From an uncultured Holophagales bacterium (lineage in GTDB: Bacteria; Acidobacteriota; Thermoanaerobaculia; UBA5066): a stretch of 6,960 nucleotides of DNA. Where the stretch lies: the NCBI GenBank assembly GCA_937864895.1, contig CALMDF010000296.1, forward strand, positions 1 to 6,960, in the 5' to 3' direction. This document shows positions 1 through 6,767 of the stretch, piece by piece. Position numbers and translations under genes: made by a program. Each line of letters begins with the position of its first letter. Position 1 is the first letter of the stretch. The notes under the pieces were generated by a model. The model did no database searches and was not told where the DNA came from. It saw only the letters and a program-made list of their open reading frames with translations.

Positions 1-348
1 GTCGACGTAGATACCCATGTGCTTCTTCGGGACGTTCGACATCTGCTTCCGCCTGAGGTCGACGTTGGCCCGGTCCGTGACGAAGACGAGGCAGGAGCTC
101 GCCGTCCGCGACGCCCACGCCCCGACCAAGGGGCACCTCGCGAAGACCTCGTGGACCCGGATGCTGGCCCCCGGGACCTTTCCCGTCGACATCGTCAGGC
201 ACGTCGCGCCGAAGCCGAAACCGATCACGTGGGCGGCGAAGTGGGCGCAGTGGTTGTCGTTCTCGTCGGCGTAGCCGTTCCCGCAGATCTCGCGGATATG
301 CTTGCCCAGGAAGGGCTCCAGGGAGCTCGTCGTGGGAACCGTCGTCAT
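1..348 (-). CDS. Putative papain-fold (NlpC/P60- or CHAP-like) cysteine hydrolase, N-terminal part, cut by window edge
   Basis: An open frame of 116 codons begins at the ATG at 348-346 and is still open at base 1, so the C-terminus is missing. A strong ribosome binding site (GAGGAGGG, 353-360) lies 4-5 bases before the ATG. The protein has no signal peptide and no membrane segment in the visible part. It is cysteine-rich (Cys 22, 34, 50, 72, 86). Residues 32-37 read NHCAHF, with a cysteine at the start of a likely helix (AHFAAHVIGFGFG follows). Residues 109-114 read KHMGIY. In NlpC/P60 and CHAP enzymes a helix-starting Cys is the nucleophile, and a His in an H-x-G-[IV]-Y strand is the catalytic base. 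The order and spacing here (Cys34, His110) match that plan, so a cell-wall or amide/peptide hydrolase is inferred. It lies downstream of the SEC-C gene on the same strand. Coding is well supported by the RBS, the composition and the lack of stops; the function is tentative, and it could be a non-enzymatic relative. Confidence 0.72.
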   Translation of the reverse strand, partial: MTTVPTTSSLEPFLGKHIREICGNGYADENDNHCAHFAAHVIGFGFGATCLTMSTGKVPGASIRVHEVFARCPLVGAWASRTASSCLVFVTDRANVDLRRKQMSNVPKKHMGIYVD

Positions 349-369
349 GGCGCCCTCCTCGAGAGCGGA

Positions 370-398
370 AGGATAGGAGCGTTGACACACGCTCGCAA
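370..398 (-). promoter_or_regulatory. Candidate sigma70-type promoter for the left-end gene
   Basis: Read on the minus strand, TTGCGA (393-398; 4 of 6 to TTGACA) is followed by exactly 17 bases and then TATCCT (370-375; 4 of 6 to TATAAT). Transcription would start near 363, just ahead of the ribosome binding site at 353-360, giving a very short leader. The spacer holds a perfect inverted repeat. The element is a match by eye in a short gap; the two genes could instead be transcribed together from upstream of the SEC-C gene. Confidence 0.4.
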
Positions 399-405
399 GA
401 GAGCG
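377..405. repeat. Overlapping inverted repeats in the intergenic gap (possible operator or alternative hairpins)
   Basis: GAGCGT (377-382) and ACGCTC (389-394) form a perfect 6-bp dyad around a 6-base loop. CGCTC (390-394) and GAGCG (401-405) form a second perfect 5-bp dyad around a 6-base loop. They share bases 390-394, so as RNA only one could fold at a time. No T-tract follows on either strand, so this is not a standard intrinsic terminator. The first dyad fills the spacer of the candidate promoter, where an operator could sit. Confidence 0.4.
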
Positions 406-427
406 AAGCCTGGCGAGGTTCAGCCCG

Positions 428-1285
428 TCACGCCCCGCAGCACTTCTTGAACTTCTTCCCCGAGCCGCAGGGACAGGGGTCGTTGCGGCCGACGCGCGGG
501 GCCGCGACGACCGGCTTCGGCGGCGCGAGGTACCCGGGCAGCTCCCTTGCGACCCGCCTCGCGGCGACGTGCCGGGACCTCAGCTCCTCGAGGGCCCCCG
601 GCTCTTCGCGCAGGGCGCTCCAGAGTCGAAGGGCGGACCCGGTGGCGTCGGGGTCGTCCGGCTCGCCACTCTCGAGGTCGACGAAGAGGTGCTCTGTGGC
701 CTCGTCGTCCGCCGCGACGAAGTCGAGGGCGACCTCCGTGCAGGGGCAGTCGGGCGTCAGGCACCAGAGGTCGACGACCCACCAGCGGCGCCCGTCGAGA
801 ATGACCGAGAGGTCCCAGCGGCTCGGGAAGATCTCGAGGAAGGGGACCATGGCGTCGAGGTCGACCCCGCTCCAGTCGGTCTCCTTCCACTCGTCCGGGT
901 CGTCCTGGCGGCGGGCCCGCGCCCAGCGCTCGTGAAGCGCCTCGAGCCGCTCGCCCGTCAGGAGTCGGCGGAGGCGGTCGAGGAGGACGGCCCTCTCGCT
1001 CCCGGGTTCGGGCACGTCCTCGACGGAGATCTCGCCCGACTCGACGTCGAGGACCGCCTGGAGCGGCGCCGAGGTCCCTTCGACGAGGCTGCCGTCGACG
1101 AGCGCGAGGGGCTGGGCGAGGAGCTCGACCTCGTGGCACGGGCACTCCGTGCCGGTGCAGGGGGCGGTGTCGAGGGCGAAGAGCCCGGCCGGGCCCCCGT
1201 CGGGCGGCTCGTCCCGGAGGACGAGCCGTCCCCCGTCGTCGAAGATCCTGGAGAAGGCGACCTCGTCATCGTCGGCGTCGGACAT
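428..1285 (-). CDS. SEC-C motif protein with two internal Cys-containing repeat modules
   Basis: The 285-residue frame starts at ATG 1285-1283, preceded by GAGAGGA (1291-1297) at good spacing, and ends with TGA at 428-430. The last 20 residues are a canonical SEC-C zinc motif: Cys271, Cys273, Cys282 and Cys283 in [19 protein letters not shown]. This motif, known from the SecA C-terminus where it binds zinc and the chaperone SecB, also occurs as a tail on many unrelated bacterial proteins. The rest is acidic and soluble, with no signal peptide. It contains two similar modules: CTGTECPC at 43-50 followed by EV and later LDVESGE (79-85), and CLTPDCPC at 175-182 followed by EV and later VDLESGE (202-208). 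Each gives a C-x4-C-P-C triad that could bind metal. The body is not recognised as any enzyme. It is divergent from kinase 1 across 107 bp and precedes the putative hydrolase on the same strand. The SEC-C assignment is firm, the duplication is visible, and the role is unknown. Confidence 0.9.
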   Translation of the reverse strand: MSDADDDEVAFSRIFDDGGRLVLRDEPPDGGPAGLFALDTAPCTGTECPCHEVELLAQPLALVDGSLVEGTSAPLQAVLDVESGEISVEDVPEPGSERAVLLDRLRRLLTGERLEALHERWARARRQDDPDEWKETDWSGVDLDAMVPFLEIFPSRWDLSVILDGRRWWVVDLWCLTPDCPCTEVALDFVAADDEATEHLFVDLESGEPDDPDATGSALRLWSALREEPGALEELRSRHVAARRVARELPGYLAPPKPVVAAPRVGRNDPCPCGSGKKFKKCCGA

Positions 1286-1341
1286 TCGTTTCCTCTCGGC
1301 GCCAGACTATGCCCGAAGTCGACGTGGGGCCCGTGGACGCC

Positions 1342-1370
1342 CGCATATACTCGCGCGAAAAGCATGTGCG
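1342..1370. repeat. Imperfect dyad in the divergent intergenic region
   Basis: CGCATAT (1342-1348) and ATGTGCG (1364-1370) are inverted copies matching at 6 of 7 positions (the mismatch is a possible G-U pair in RNA), separated by 15 bases. The left arm overlaps the candidate -10 box of kinase 1, so a protein bound here could block that promoter and possibly the divergent SEC-C promoter. A chance origin is possible. Confidence 0.3.
1346..1351 (+). promoter_or_regulatory. Candidate -10 box (TATACT) for kinase 1
   Basis: TATACT matches 5 of 6 bases of the sigma70 -10 consensus and stands out in a very GC-rich region. No convincing -35 hexamer is found 16-19 bases upstream, and there is no TG extension, so an activator may be required. 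Transcription would begin around 1357-1359, giving a leader of about 35 bases to the GTG at 1393. The box lies downstream of the upstream in-frame ATG at 1309, so it argues against that start. Confidence 0.45.
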
Positions 1371-1392
1371 TTTTCACTCCGCAGGCGCGTCC

Positions 1393-4008
1393 GTGAGCCT
1401 CGCGCCAGGCACCCGGGTGGGGCCATACGAGGTCCTCGCCCCGCTCGGCAAGGGAGGCATGGGCGAGGTCTGGCGGGCGCGCGACACGCGGCTGGACCGC
1501 GACGTGGCGGTGAAGGTGCTTCCCCCGAGCTTCACCGACGACCCGGACCGGCTCTCCCGGTTCGCGCGGGAAGCCAGGGTCCTCGCGCAGCTGAAGCACC
1601 CCGCGATCGCGGCGGTCCACTCCTTCGAGGAGGTCGACGGCCGGCCGCTCCTCGTCATGGAGGTCGCCGAAGGAGAGTCGCTCGACAGGCGGATCGCCGC
1701 CGGCCCGCTGCCCCTCGAGGAGGCGATCGGGATCTCGCGGCAGATCGCCGAGGCTCTCGAGGAGGCGCACGGCAAGGGCGTCGTCCACAGGGACCTGAAG
1801 CCCGCCAACGTGAAGGTCTCCGCCGAGGGAAGGGTGAAGCTCCTCGACTTCGGCCTCGCGAAGGCGTGGGCGGGGGAGCCGGGGCTCTCCTCGGGCGCGG
1901 AGGCCCCGGACGAGCTCGCGACGCACACCTCGGACGAAACGCTGCCCGGGGCGATCGTCGGAACCGTCGCGTACATGCCGCCCGAGCAAGCGCGGGGCCG
2001 GGCGGTGGACAAGAGGGCGGACATCTGGGCCTTCGGGGCCGTCCTCTACGAGATGCTCTCGGGGAGGAGGCTCTTTCGCGGCGAGTCGCCCTCGGACGTC
2101 GTCGTCGCCGTCCTGACGCAGGATCCCGACTGGACGCTCCTTCCCGTGGACACCCCCGCGGGCGTGCGGCGGCTGCTCCGCAGGTGCCTCGAGCGGGACG
2201 CGAGGAACCGGCTGCACGACATCGCCGACGCCCGGCTCGAGCTGGCGGACGCCGTCTCCACGACGACGTCTCCCGGCGGGCCCGCCGTCGCGGCGATCCC
2301 CGCGCATCCGTCGCGAGCACGGGGGACGTCCCGCTTCGCCCGGGCGTCGCTCGTCGCGCTCGCCGTCGTCGCGGCGGGCGCCTCGGCCCTCGTCGGCGCG
2401 CGCGTGGCGCGCCGCGAGCTCCCGCTCTTCCGGAACCTCACCTGGGCGCACGGCGACGTCTACTCGGCCCGTCTCGCTCCCGACGGGCAGAACGTCTACT
2501 ACAGCGCCGCCCTCGACGGGCGGCCGCCGGGCGTCTACTCCGCCCGTCTCGACGCCATCGAGTCCCGCACGCTCGACCTTCCCGCGGGCGACGTCGTCGG
2601 GATCTCGAGGAACGCCGAGATGGCGCTCCTCGTCGGGCGGCGCAACGTGGGGAGCTGGAAGCGTATCGGCACGCTCGCGCAGGCCTCGCTCTCCGGCGGC
2701 TCCCCGAAGCCGGTCCTCGAGGACGTCTTCGACGCCGACATCGCTCCGGACGGGGGCTCGTTCGCGGTCGTGAGGGCCGCGGCCCCGGGGCAGCAGCTGG
2801 AGTACCCGATCGGGAACGTCGTCCACCGGAGCCGCGGATGGATTTCCCACCCGCGGATCTCCCCGGACGGCCGGAAGGTCGCGTTTCTCGACCACGACGT
2901 CGACGGCGACGACCTGGGGTCCGTGTCGCTCCTCGACGCCGAGGGGCGTGTCGCGAGGCTCTCGCCGCAGCTCGACTACTCGCAGGGCCTCGCGTGGTCC
3001 CCGTCGGGCGACGAGATCTGGGCGACGAGCTACCGGGTCGAGGAGGGGGGGCTCCTCCAGGCCTTCACTCCTTCCGGGTCGTCCCGCGTGATCCTCAGGG
3101 TCCCGTCCACGGTGAGGATCCTCGACGCCTCCCCGGACGGCAGGGTCCTTATGAGCTACGACGACACGCACGTGGAGCTGGAGGGGCGCCTCGCGGGCGA
3201 CACGGCGATTCGCTCGTACTCCTGGTGGCGGGCGAGCTTCGTCACGGGGATCTCCCACGACGGGGCGCTCTTTGCGGGCGACGGCGCGATGAGCCTGGAG
3301 CAGGGGGGGAGCGCCGCGTTCTACCGGAGCGCGGGCGGCGCGGCGCCGGTGAGGCTGGGCGCGGGCTTCTCCGCCGGGATCTCACCCGACGGACGGTGGG
3401 TCTTCCTCACGCCCTCGAGCGGCCGCGGCACGCGGCTCACGGCGGTGCCGACCGGGCCGGGCGAGCCCGTCGAGCACGACCTCGGCCGCGTCGAGGCCCT
3501 CGTCTCGGGGACGCGGGTCCTGTCGTTCTCCGCGGACGGGAAGCTCCTGGCCTTCGCCGGCTCGGAAGCCGGGAAGGACCTCCGCGGCTACGTCCTCGAG
3601 AGGGAGGGAGCGGGGCCCCCCCGCTCCATCACTCCGGAAGGGGTCGACGAGGTCCTTCTCTCGCCCGACGGCCGTTCCCTCGCGGGGGTGTCGCGAGAGC
3701 ACGGGGTCAGCGTCTTCCCGATCGGACCCCGCGATGGAGCGCCCGTCGCGGGAACGAAGCGGCACGACCTCCCGGTGGCCTGGGAGAGCTCCTCGAGGGC
3801 TCTGTTCGTCTGGGACCGCGAGATCCCGTTGCGCGTCTTCCGGGTGGACCTCGCGAGCGGCGAGAGGACGCTGGCCCTCGAGGTCTCGCCGCGGGACCCG
3901 GACGGAGTCCTCTACGGGCACGTCCGGTTCACGCCGGACCTCTCGCACTTCCTCTTCCGGTTCCGCCGGCACTCGAGCTACCTCGCGATCGTCGACCGCG
4001 TGCGCTGA
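1393..4008 (+). CDS. Membrane-anchored serine/threonine protein kinase with PD40 beta-propeller C-terminus (kinase 1)
   Basis: 871 residues from GTG 1393 to TGA 4006-4008. The N-terminal half (about 12-285) is a complete Hanks-type kinase: glycine loop G19-x-G21-x-x-G24, ATP-anchoring Lys41 (VAVK), helix-C Glu60, catalytic loop HRDLKPAN with Asp134, and DFG with Asp152. The APE motif is changed to PPE at 196-198. The activation segment is long and holds several Ser/Thr (around 166-183), likely autophosphorylation sites. A hydrophobic segment at about 318-338, preceded by basic residues, should cross the inner membrane once. Residues 345-871 carry about ten SPDG-type propeller repeats (for example 490-493, 580-583, 664-667, 757-760), as in TolB/PD40 sensor domains. 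The predicted topology is kinase inside, propeller outside, where it may bind a ligand or protein. An in-frame ATG at 1309 would add 28 residues, but the promoter-like box at 1346 falls inside that extension and family members typically begin close to the SLAPGT-x-[LV]-GPYEV sequence. GTG 1393 has only a weak AGG at 1383-1385 ahead of it, so the start is probable rather than certain. The physiological substrate is unknown. Confidence 0.92.
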   Translation: MSLAPGTRVGPYEVLAPLGKGGMGEVWRARDTRLDRDVAVKVLPPSFTDDPDRLSRFAREARVLAQLKHPAIAAVHSFEEVDGRPLLVMEVAEGESLDRRIAAGPLPLEEAIGISRQIAEALEEAHGKGVVHRDLKPANVKVSAEGRVKLLDFGLAKAWAGEPGLSSGAEAPDELATHTSDETLPGAIVGTVAYMPPEQARGRAVDKRADIWAFGAVLYEMLSGRRLFRGESPSDVVVAVLTQDPDWTLLPVDTPAGVRRLLRRCLERDARNRLHDIADARLELADAVSTTTSPGGPAVAAIPAHPSRARGTSRFARASLVALAVVAAGASALVGARVARRELPLFRNLTWAHGDVYSARLAPDGQNVYYSAALDGRPPGVYSARLDAIESRTLDLPAGDVVGISRNAEMALLVGRRNVGSWKRIGTLAQASLSGGSPKPVLEDVFDADIAPDGGSFAVVRAAAPGQQLEYPIGNVVHRSRGWISHPRISPDGRKVAFLDHDVDGDDLGSVSLLDAEGRVARLSPQLDYSQGLAWSPSGDEIWATSYRVEEGGLLQAFTPSGSSRVILRVPSTVRILDASPDGRVLMSYDDTHVELEGRLAGDTAIRSYSWWRASFVTGISHDGALFAGDGAMSLEQGGSAAFYRSAGGAAPVRLGAGFSAGISPDGRWVFLTPSSGRGTRLTAVPTGPGEPVEHDLGRVEALVSGTRVLSFSADGKLLAFAGSEAGKDLRGYVLEREGAGPPRSITPEGVDEVLLSPDGRSLAGVSREHGVSVFPIGPRDGAPVAGTKRHDLPVAWESSSRALFVWDREIPLRVFRVDLASGERTLALEVSPRDPDGVLYGHVRFTPDLSHFLFRFRRHSSYLAIVDRVR

Positions 4009-4041
4009 GAGCCCGGCGTCGAACCCGTTCCGGCGAAGGCT
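4009..4041. other. 33-bp gap between convergent kinase genes; no clear terminator
   Basis: The stop codons of the two kinases face each other across 33 bases. The gap contains only small dyads (GAAC/GTTC at 4021-4024 and 4027-4030; CCGG at 4013-4016 and 4030-4033) and no T-run on either strand. This does not look like a bidirectional intrinsic terminator. Transcripts from either side probably extend into the opposite gene unless Rho stops them. Confidence 0.5.
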
Positions 4042-6717
4042 TCAGCGCCGCCCTTCCAGCTCCCGGGGCCAGCCGACGACGAGGCTGAGGAGGCCGCCGG
4101 CCCTCTGCGTGGTCGAGGGGACGACGAGGAACCTCGAGCCGTCGGGCGCGAGAGAGAACGCGGGGCCTCCGTCCGAAGGGACGGCGAAGCGGAACAGCGG
4201 CGCCACCGTGCCGACGCGGAACGAGTCCCCCTCTGCCGAAACCTCCGCCGAGGCGAGCTGGCCGTCCGTCTGGACGTAGACGATCTCGCGGCCGTCCGCG
4301 CGCCACTGGGGGTAGCCGCCGGAGCGGGTGGAAACCTGCCAGCGGCGACCCGGCCCGGGGAAGGGCGTCACGTAGACCTCCCACTCGCCCGACTCGTCGG
4401 AGAAATAGGCGACCCACCGCCCGTCGGGCGAGAAGGAGCCGGCGACCTCCGAGAACTCGGTCTGACGGAAGATTTTCGGCTCGCCCTGGGGCTCGAGCGG
4501 AAGCACCCAGATGTCGGACTTCGTCGCGTCGGAGCTCCTCGTCGCGAGCAGGTTCCGGCCGTCCGGCGAGATGGAAGAGGGGAGCGTCCCGGGCTCTCCC
4601 GAATAGACGAGCTCGACCTCCCCGGCCCCTTCGATCGCCTTCCGGAAGACGTCGTAGCGCCCCTTCGGGTTGGAGGCGAAGTAGACCGTCCGGCTGTCCG
4701 GGGCCCACGCCGGCATGACGTCCTCGGCCGGGTCGAACGTGAACCGGGTCTTCAGCCCGCGGGCGATCTCGTAGATCCACAGGTCGTGCGTCCCGAGGCT
4801 CGTGTCGTTGATCTGCGCAACGGCGAACTTCCCGTCGGGCGAGAGCCTCGCGGACCGGTAGGTCGCGGCGTCGCCGAGAGGGGCCACGGTCTTGCCGGTC
4901 CGGTCCCGCCACTCCAGCGTCGTCTCGTTCTTCGCCTTGCCCGTCAGGAAGGCCAGGACGCCGTTGCTCGAGGAGGAAAACACCGCCGCCGCCGCGCCGG
5001 TGATGACGAGGACGTCTTCCGCGAGGGGGACGGCCTCTCCCGAGAGACCGCCCTTCGCCGGGTCGAACGGCTGCGCGACGAGGACGTTCTCGCGGACGAA
5101 GAGGAGCCTTCCCGAGGCGTACTCGGCCTGGCTCGTTGCGCGGAGGACCTCGCGGCTCTCGCCGTCGTCGAGAGAGCCGAGGAGGATCGCGCTCCGGTCC
5201 GGGGCGAGCCCCCGCGCGAGATAGAGAAACTTCCGGCCGTCCGGGAGGAACCGGGGATGCCGGTGCGAGTTGTGCGCGGCGCCGTCGACCTTCGTGAGCG
5301 GCTGGGGCGTGCCGCCGGTGGCCGGGACGCGTTGCAGGGGGCCGGAGCTGTCGGGGGAGAAGACGATGACCCCTTCCTCGCTCCACGTCCCGCCCTTGCC
5401 GTTCGGCGCGGGACAGAGCGTGACGGGCGGACCGCCCGTCACGTCGATTTTCCGGAGGATGCGATCGGTCCGGACGAAATATCCGAGCCAGCGCGAATCG
5501 GGCGACCAGAACGGGTAGCCGGCCCCTTCCGTCCCGGAGAGGGCGTGGGCCGTCCCGGCGTCGAGGTTTCTCACGAAGAGGCGGACCTTGCCGTCCCCGT
5601 CGGCGGCCGCGAACGCCAGGCGGCGGCCGTCGGGGGAGACGGCCACCGGTCCGGGGCTCTCGGGGGAGAGGCTGAAGGTCGTGCCGTCGGGCGACGGGAT
5701 CGATGCCTTGACGAGAGGGGCGGGCTCGTTCCCACGAGAGACGAGGAAACCGGCGGCGCCGAGGATCAGGCCGGCGGCCGCGAGCGCCCACGGCACCGCC
5801 CCGCGAAGGCCCCCCGCTCGAGCGGAGGCCGCCTTCGCGACGGGGGGAGCCGTCGCGAAGGACTCCGGCTGGGCCTGAAAGTCCTCGAGCGTCACGCGGG
5901 CGTCCCCGATCGACTGGAGCCTCCGCGCGGGCTTCTTCTTCAGACACAACGACACGAGCTGGGCGAGGACGGGCGGGAGGTCCCCGGGAAGGGCCGCGAG
6001 GTCCGGCGAGTCCTTGAGGACGGAGGCGAGGACGTGCGAGACGGTTTCGCCCTCGAAGAGCTTGCGCCCCGTGAGCATCTCCCAGAAGACGACGCCGAAG
6101 GACCAGACGTCGGCCCGGCGGTCCGCCGCGAGGCCGGCCGCCTGCTCGGGCGCCATGTAGGCGGCGGTCCCGAGAATGACGCCCGCCTTCGTGTGGTGCT
6201 GGGTGAGCGTCGGGGAAAGGGAGAGGCTGTTCTGCTTCGCCTCCTCGTCCCACGCCTTGGCGAGCCCGAAGTCGAGGACCTTCACGGTGCCGTCGAGCCG
6301 CACCTTGATGTTCGCCGGCTTCAGGTCGCGGTGGACGATCCCCTTCTCGTGCGCCGCCTCGAGGGCCTGGGCGATCTGGAGGGCGATCGGGAGAGCTTCG
6401 GAAAGGGGAAGGGCGCCCCGCTCGATCCGCGTCGAGAGGTCCTCGCCGTCGACGAGCTCCATGACGAGGACCTGCCGCCCGTCGAGGGTCTCGAGCCCGA
6501 AGAGCGTGGCGATGCAGGGGTGGTTCAGGGAGGCGAGGACCTTCGCCTCGCGCTGGAAGCGCGCGAGCCGCTCCTCGTCGTCGGCCACGGCTGCCGGAAG
6601 CACCTTGAGGGCGACCTCGCGTCCGAGCTTCTCGTCGGTGGCGCGCCACACCTCGCCCATGCCGCCTTCGCCGAGCTTGGCGGACACCCTGTACGTCCCG
6701 ACGGTGGTACCGATCAC
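4042..6717 (-). CDS. Membrane-anchored serine/threonine protein kinase with PD40/TolB-like propeller C-terminus (kinase 2)
   Basis: 891 residues from GTG 6717-6715 to TGA 4044-4042. The kinase domain (about 9-275) is intact: glycine loop G16-x-G18-x-x-G21, Lys38 (VALK), Glu57, HRDLKPAN with Asp131, DFG with Asp149, and APE at 189-191. The activation segment (about 160-180) is rich in Ser and Thr (NSLSLSPTLT), the expected place for autophosphorylation. One membrane helix lies at about 307-327. The outer part (335-891) has about ten PD40-type repeats, including SPDG at 361-364, 626-629, 717-720 and 763-766, a YVTPFPG strand at 782-788, and a GWPRELE ending that resembles the W-x-x-E-L tail common in acidobacterial members of this family. 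It should sense an extracytoplasmic signal and phosphorylate cytoplasmic proteins; the target is not evident. A GAGGAGG ribosome binding site decides for the GTG start over an upstream ATG at 6753, which would add 12 residues absent from typical members. It lies 50 bp downstream of another minus-strand gene and may be co-transcribed with it. Confidence 0.94.
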   Translation of the reverse strand: MIGTTVGTYRVSAKLGEGGMGEVWRATDEKLGREVALKVLPAAVADDEERLARFQREAKVLASLNHPCIATLFGLETLDGRQVLVMELVDGEDLSTRIERGALPLSEALPIALQIAQALEAAHEKGIVHRDLKPANIKVRLDGTVKVLDFGLAKAWDEEAKQNSLSLSPTLTQHHTKAGVILGTAAYMAPEQAAGLAADRRADVWSFGVVFWEMLTGRKLFEGETVSHVLASVLKDSPDLAALPGDLPPVLAQLVSLCLKKKPARRLQSIGDARVTLEDFQAQPESFATAPPVAKAASARAGGLRGAVPWALAAAGLILGAAGFLVSRGNEPAPLVKASIPSPDGTTFSLSPESPGPVAVSPDGRRLAFAAADGDGKVRLFVRNLDAGTAHALSGTEGAGYPFWSPDSRWLGYFVRTDRILRKIDVTGGPPVTLCPAPNGKGGTWSEEGVIVFSPDSSGPLQRVPATGGTPQPLTKVDGAAHNSHRHPRFLPDGRKFLYLARGLAPDRSAILLGSLDDGESREVLRATSQAEYASGRLLFVRENVLVAQPFDPAKGGLSGEAVPLAEDVLVITGAAAAVFSSSSNGVLAFLTGKAKNETTLEWRDRTGKTVAPLGDAATYRSARLSPDGKFAVAQINDTSLGTHDLWIYEIARGLKTRFTFDPAEDVMPAWAPDSRTVYFASNPKGRYDVFRKAIEGAGEVELVYSGEPGTLPSSISPDGRNLLATRSSDATKSDIWVLPLEPQGEPKIFRQTEFSEVAGSFSPDGRWVAYFSDESGEWEVYVTPFPGPGRRWQVSTRSGGYPQWRADGREIVYVQTDGQLASAEVSAEGDSFRVGTVAPLFRFAVPSDGGPAFSLAPDGSRFLVVPSTTQRAGGLLSLVVGWPRELEGRR

Positions 6718-6721
6718 GTCG

Positions 6722-6728
6722 CCTCCTC
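6722..6728 (-). promoter_or_regulatory. Ribosome binding site that fixes the GTG start of kinase 2
   Basis: On the minus strand GAGGAGG (6728 to 6722) sits 4 bases before GTG 6717-6715. No comparable site precedes the in-frame ATG at 6753. The protein then begins close to the kinase domain, as usual in this family. Confidence 0.65.
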
Positions 6729-6767
6729 GCCCATGGGAAACACCCCTGTCCACGAACGGCGCGGAGT

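Noticed and set aside
382..387. Perfect TTGACA (-35 consensus) on the plus strand
   Set aside because: No -10 box follows at 16-18 bases, and no plus-strand gene begins downstream. It is part of the inverted repeat of the minus-strand promoter region.
569..1396. 275-codon plus-strand frame antisense to the SEC-C gene
   Set aside because: It has no domain and no ribosome binding site, and the opposite strand ends in a canonical SEC-C motif.
958..3258. 766-codon open frame on the minus strand, antisense to kinase 1 and overlapping the SEC-C gene
   Set aside because: It is rich in Arg, Gly, Pro and Asp with no recognisable domain, as expected for the antisense frame of a high-GC gene. The sense strand carries an unmistakable kinase.
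4009..4041. Bidirectional intrinsic terminator between the two kinases
   Set aside because: Only 4-bp stems are present and there is no T-tract on either strand.
1149..4088. 979-codon plus-strand frame overlapping kinase 1
   Set aside because: It is an out-of-frame shadow dominated by Arg, Gly and Ala; the kinase motifs are all in the other frame.
6718..6753. ATG at 6753 as the start of kinase 2
   Set aside because: It lacks a ribosome binding site and adds 12 residues unlike the family; the strong GAGGAGG site points to GTG 6717.
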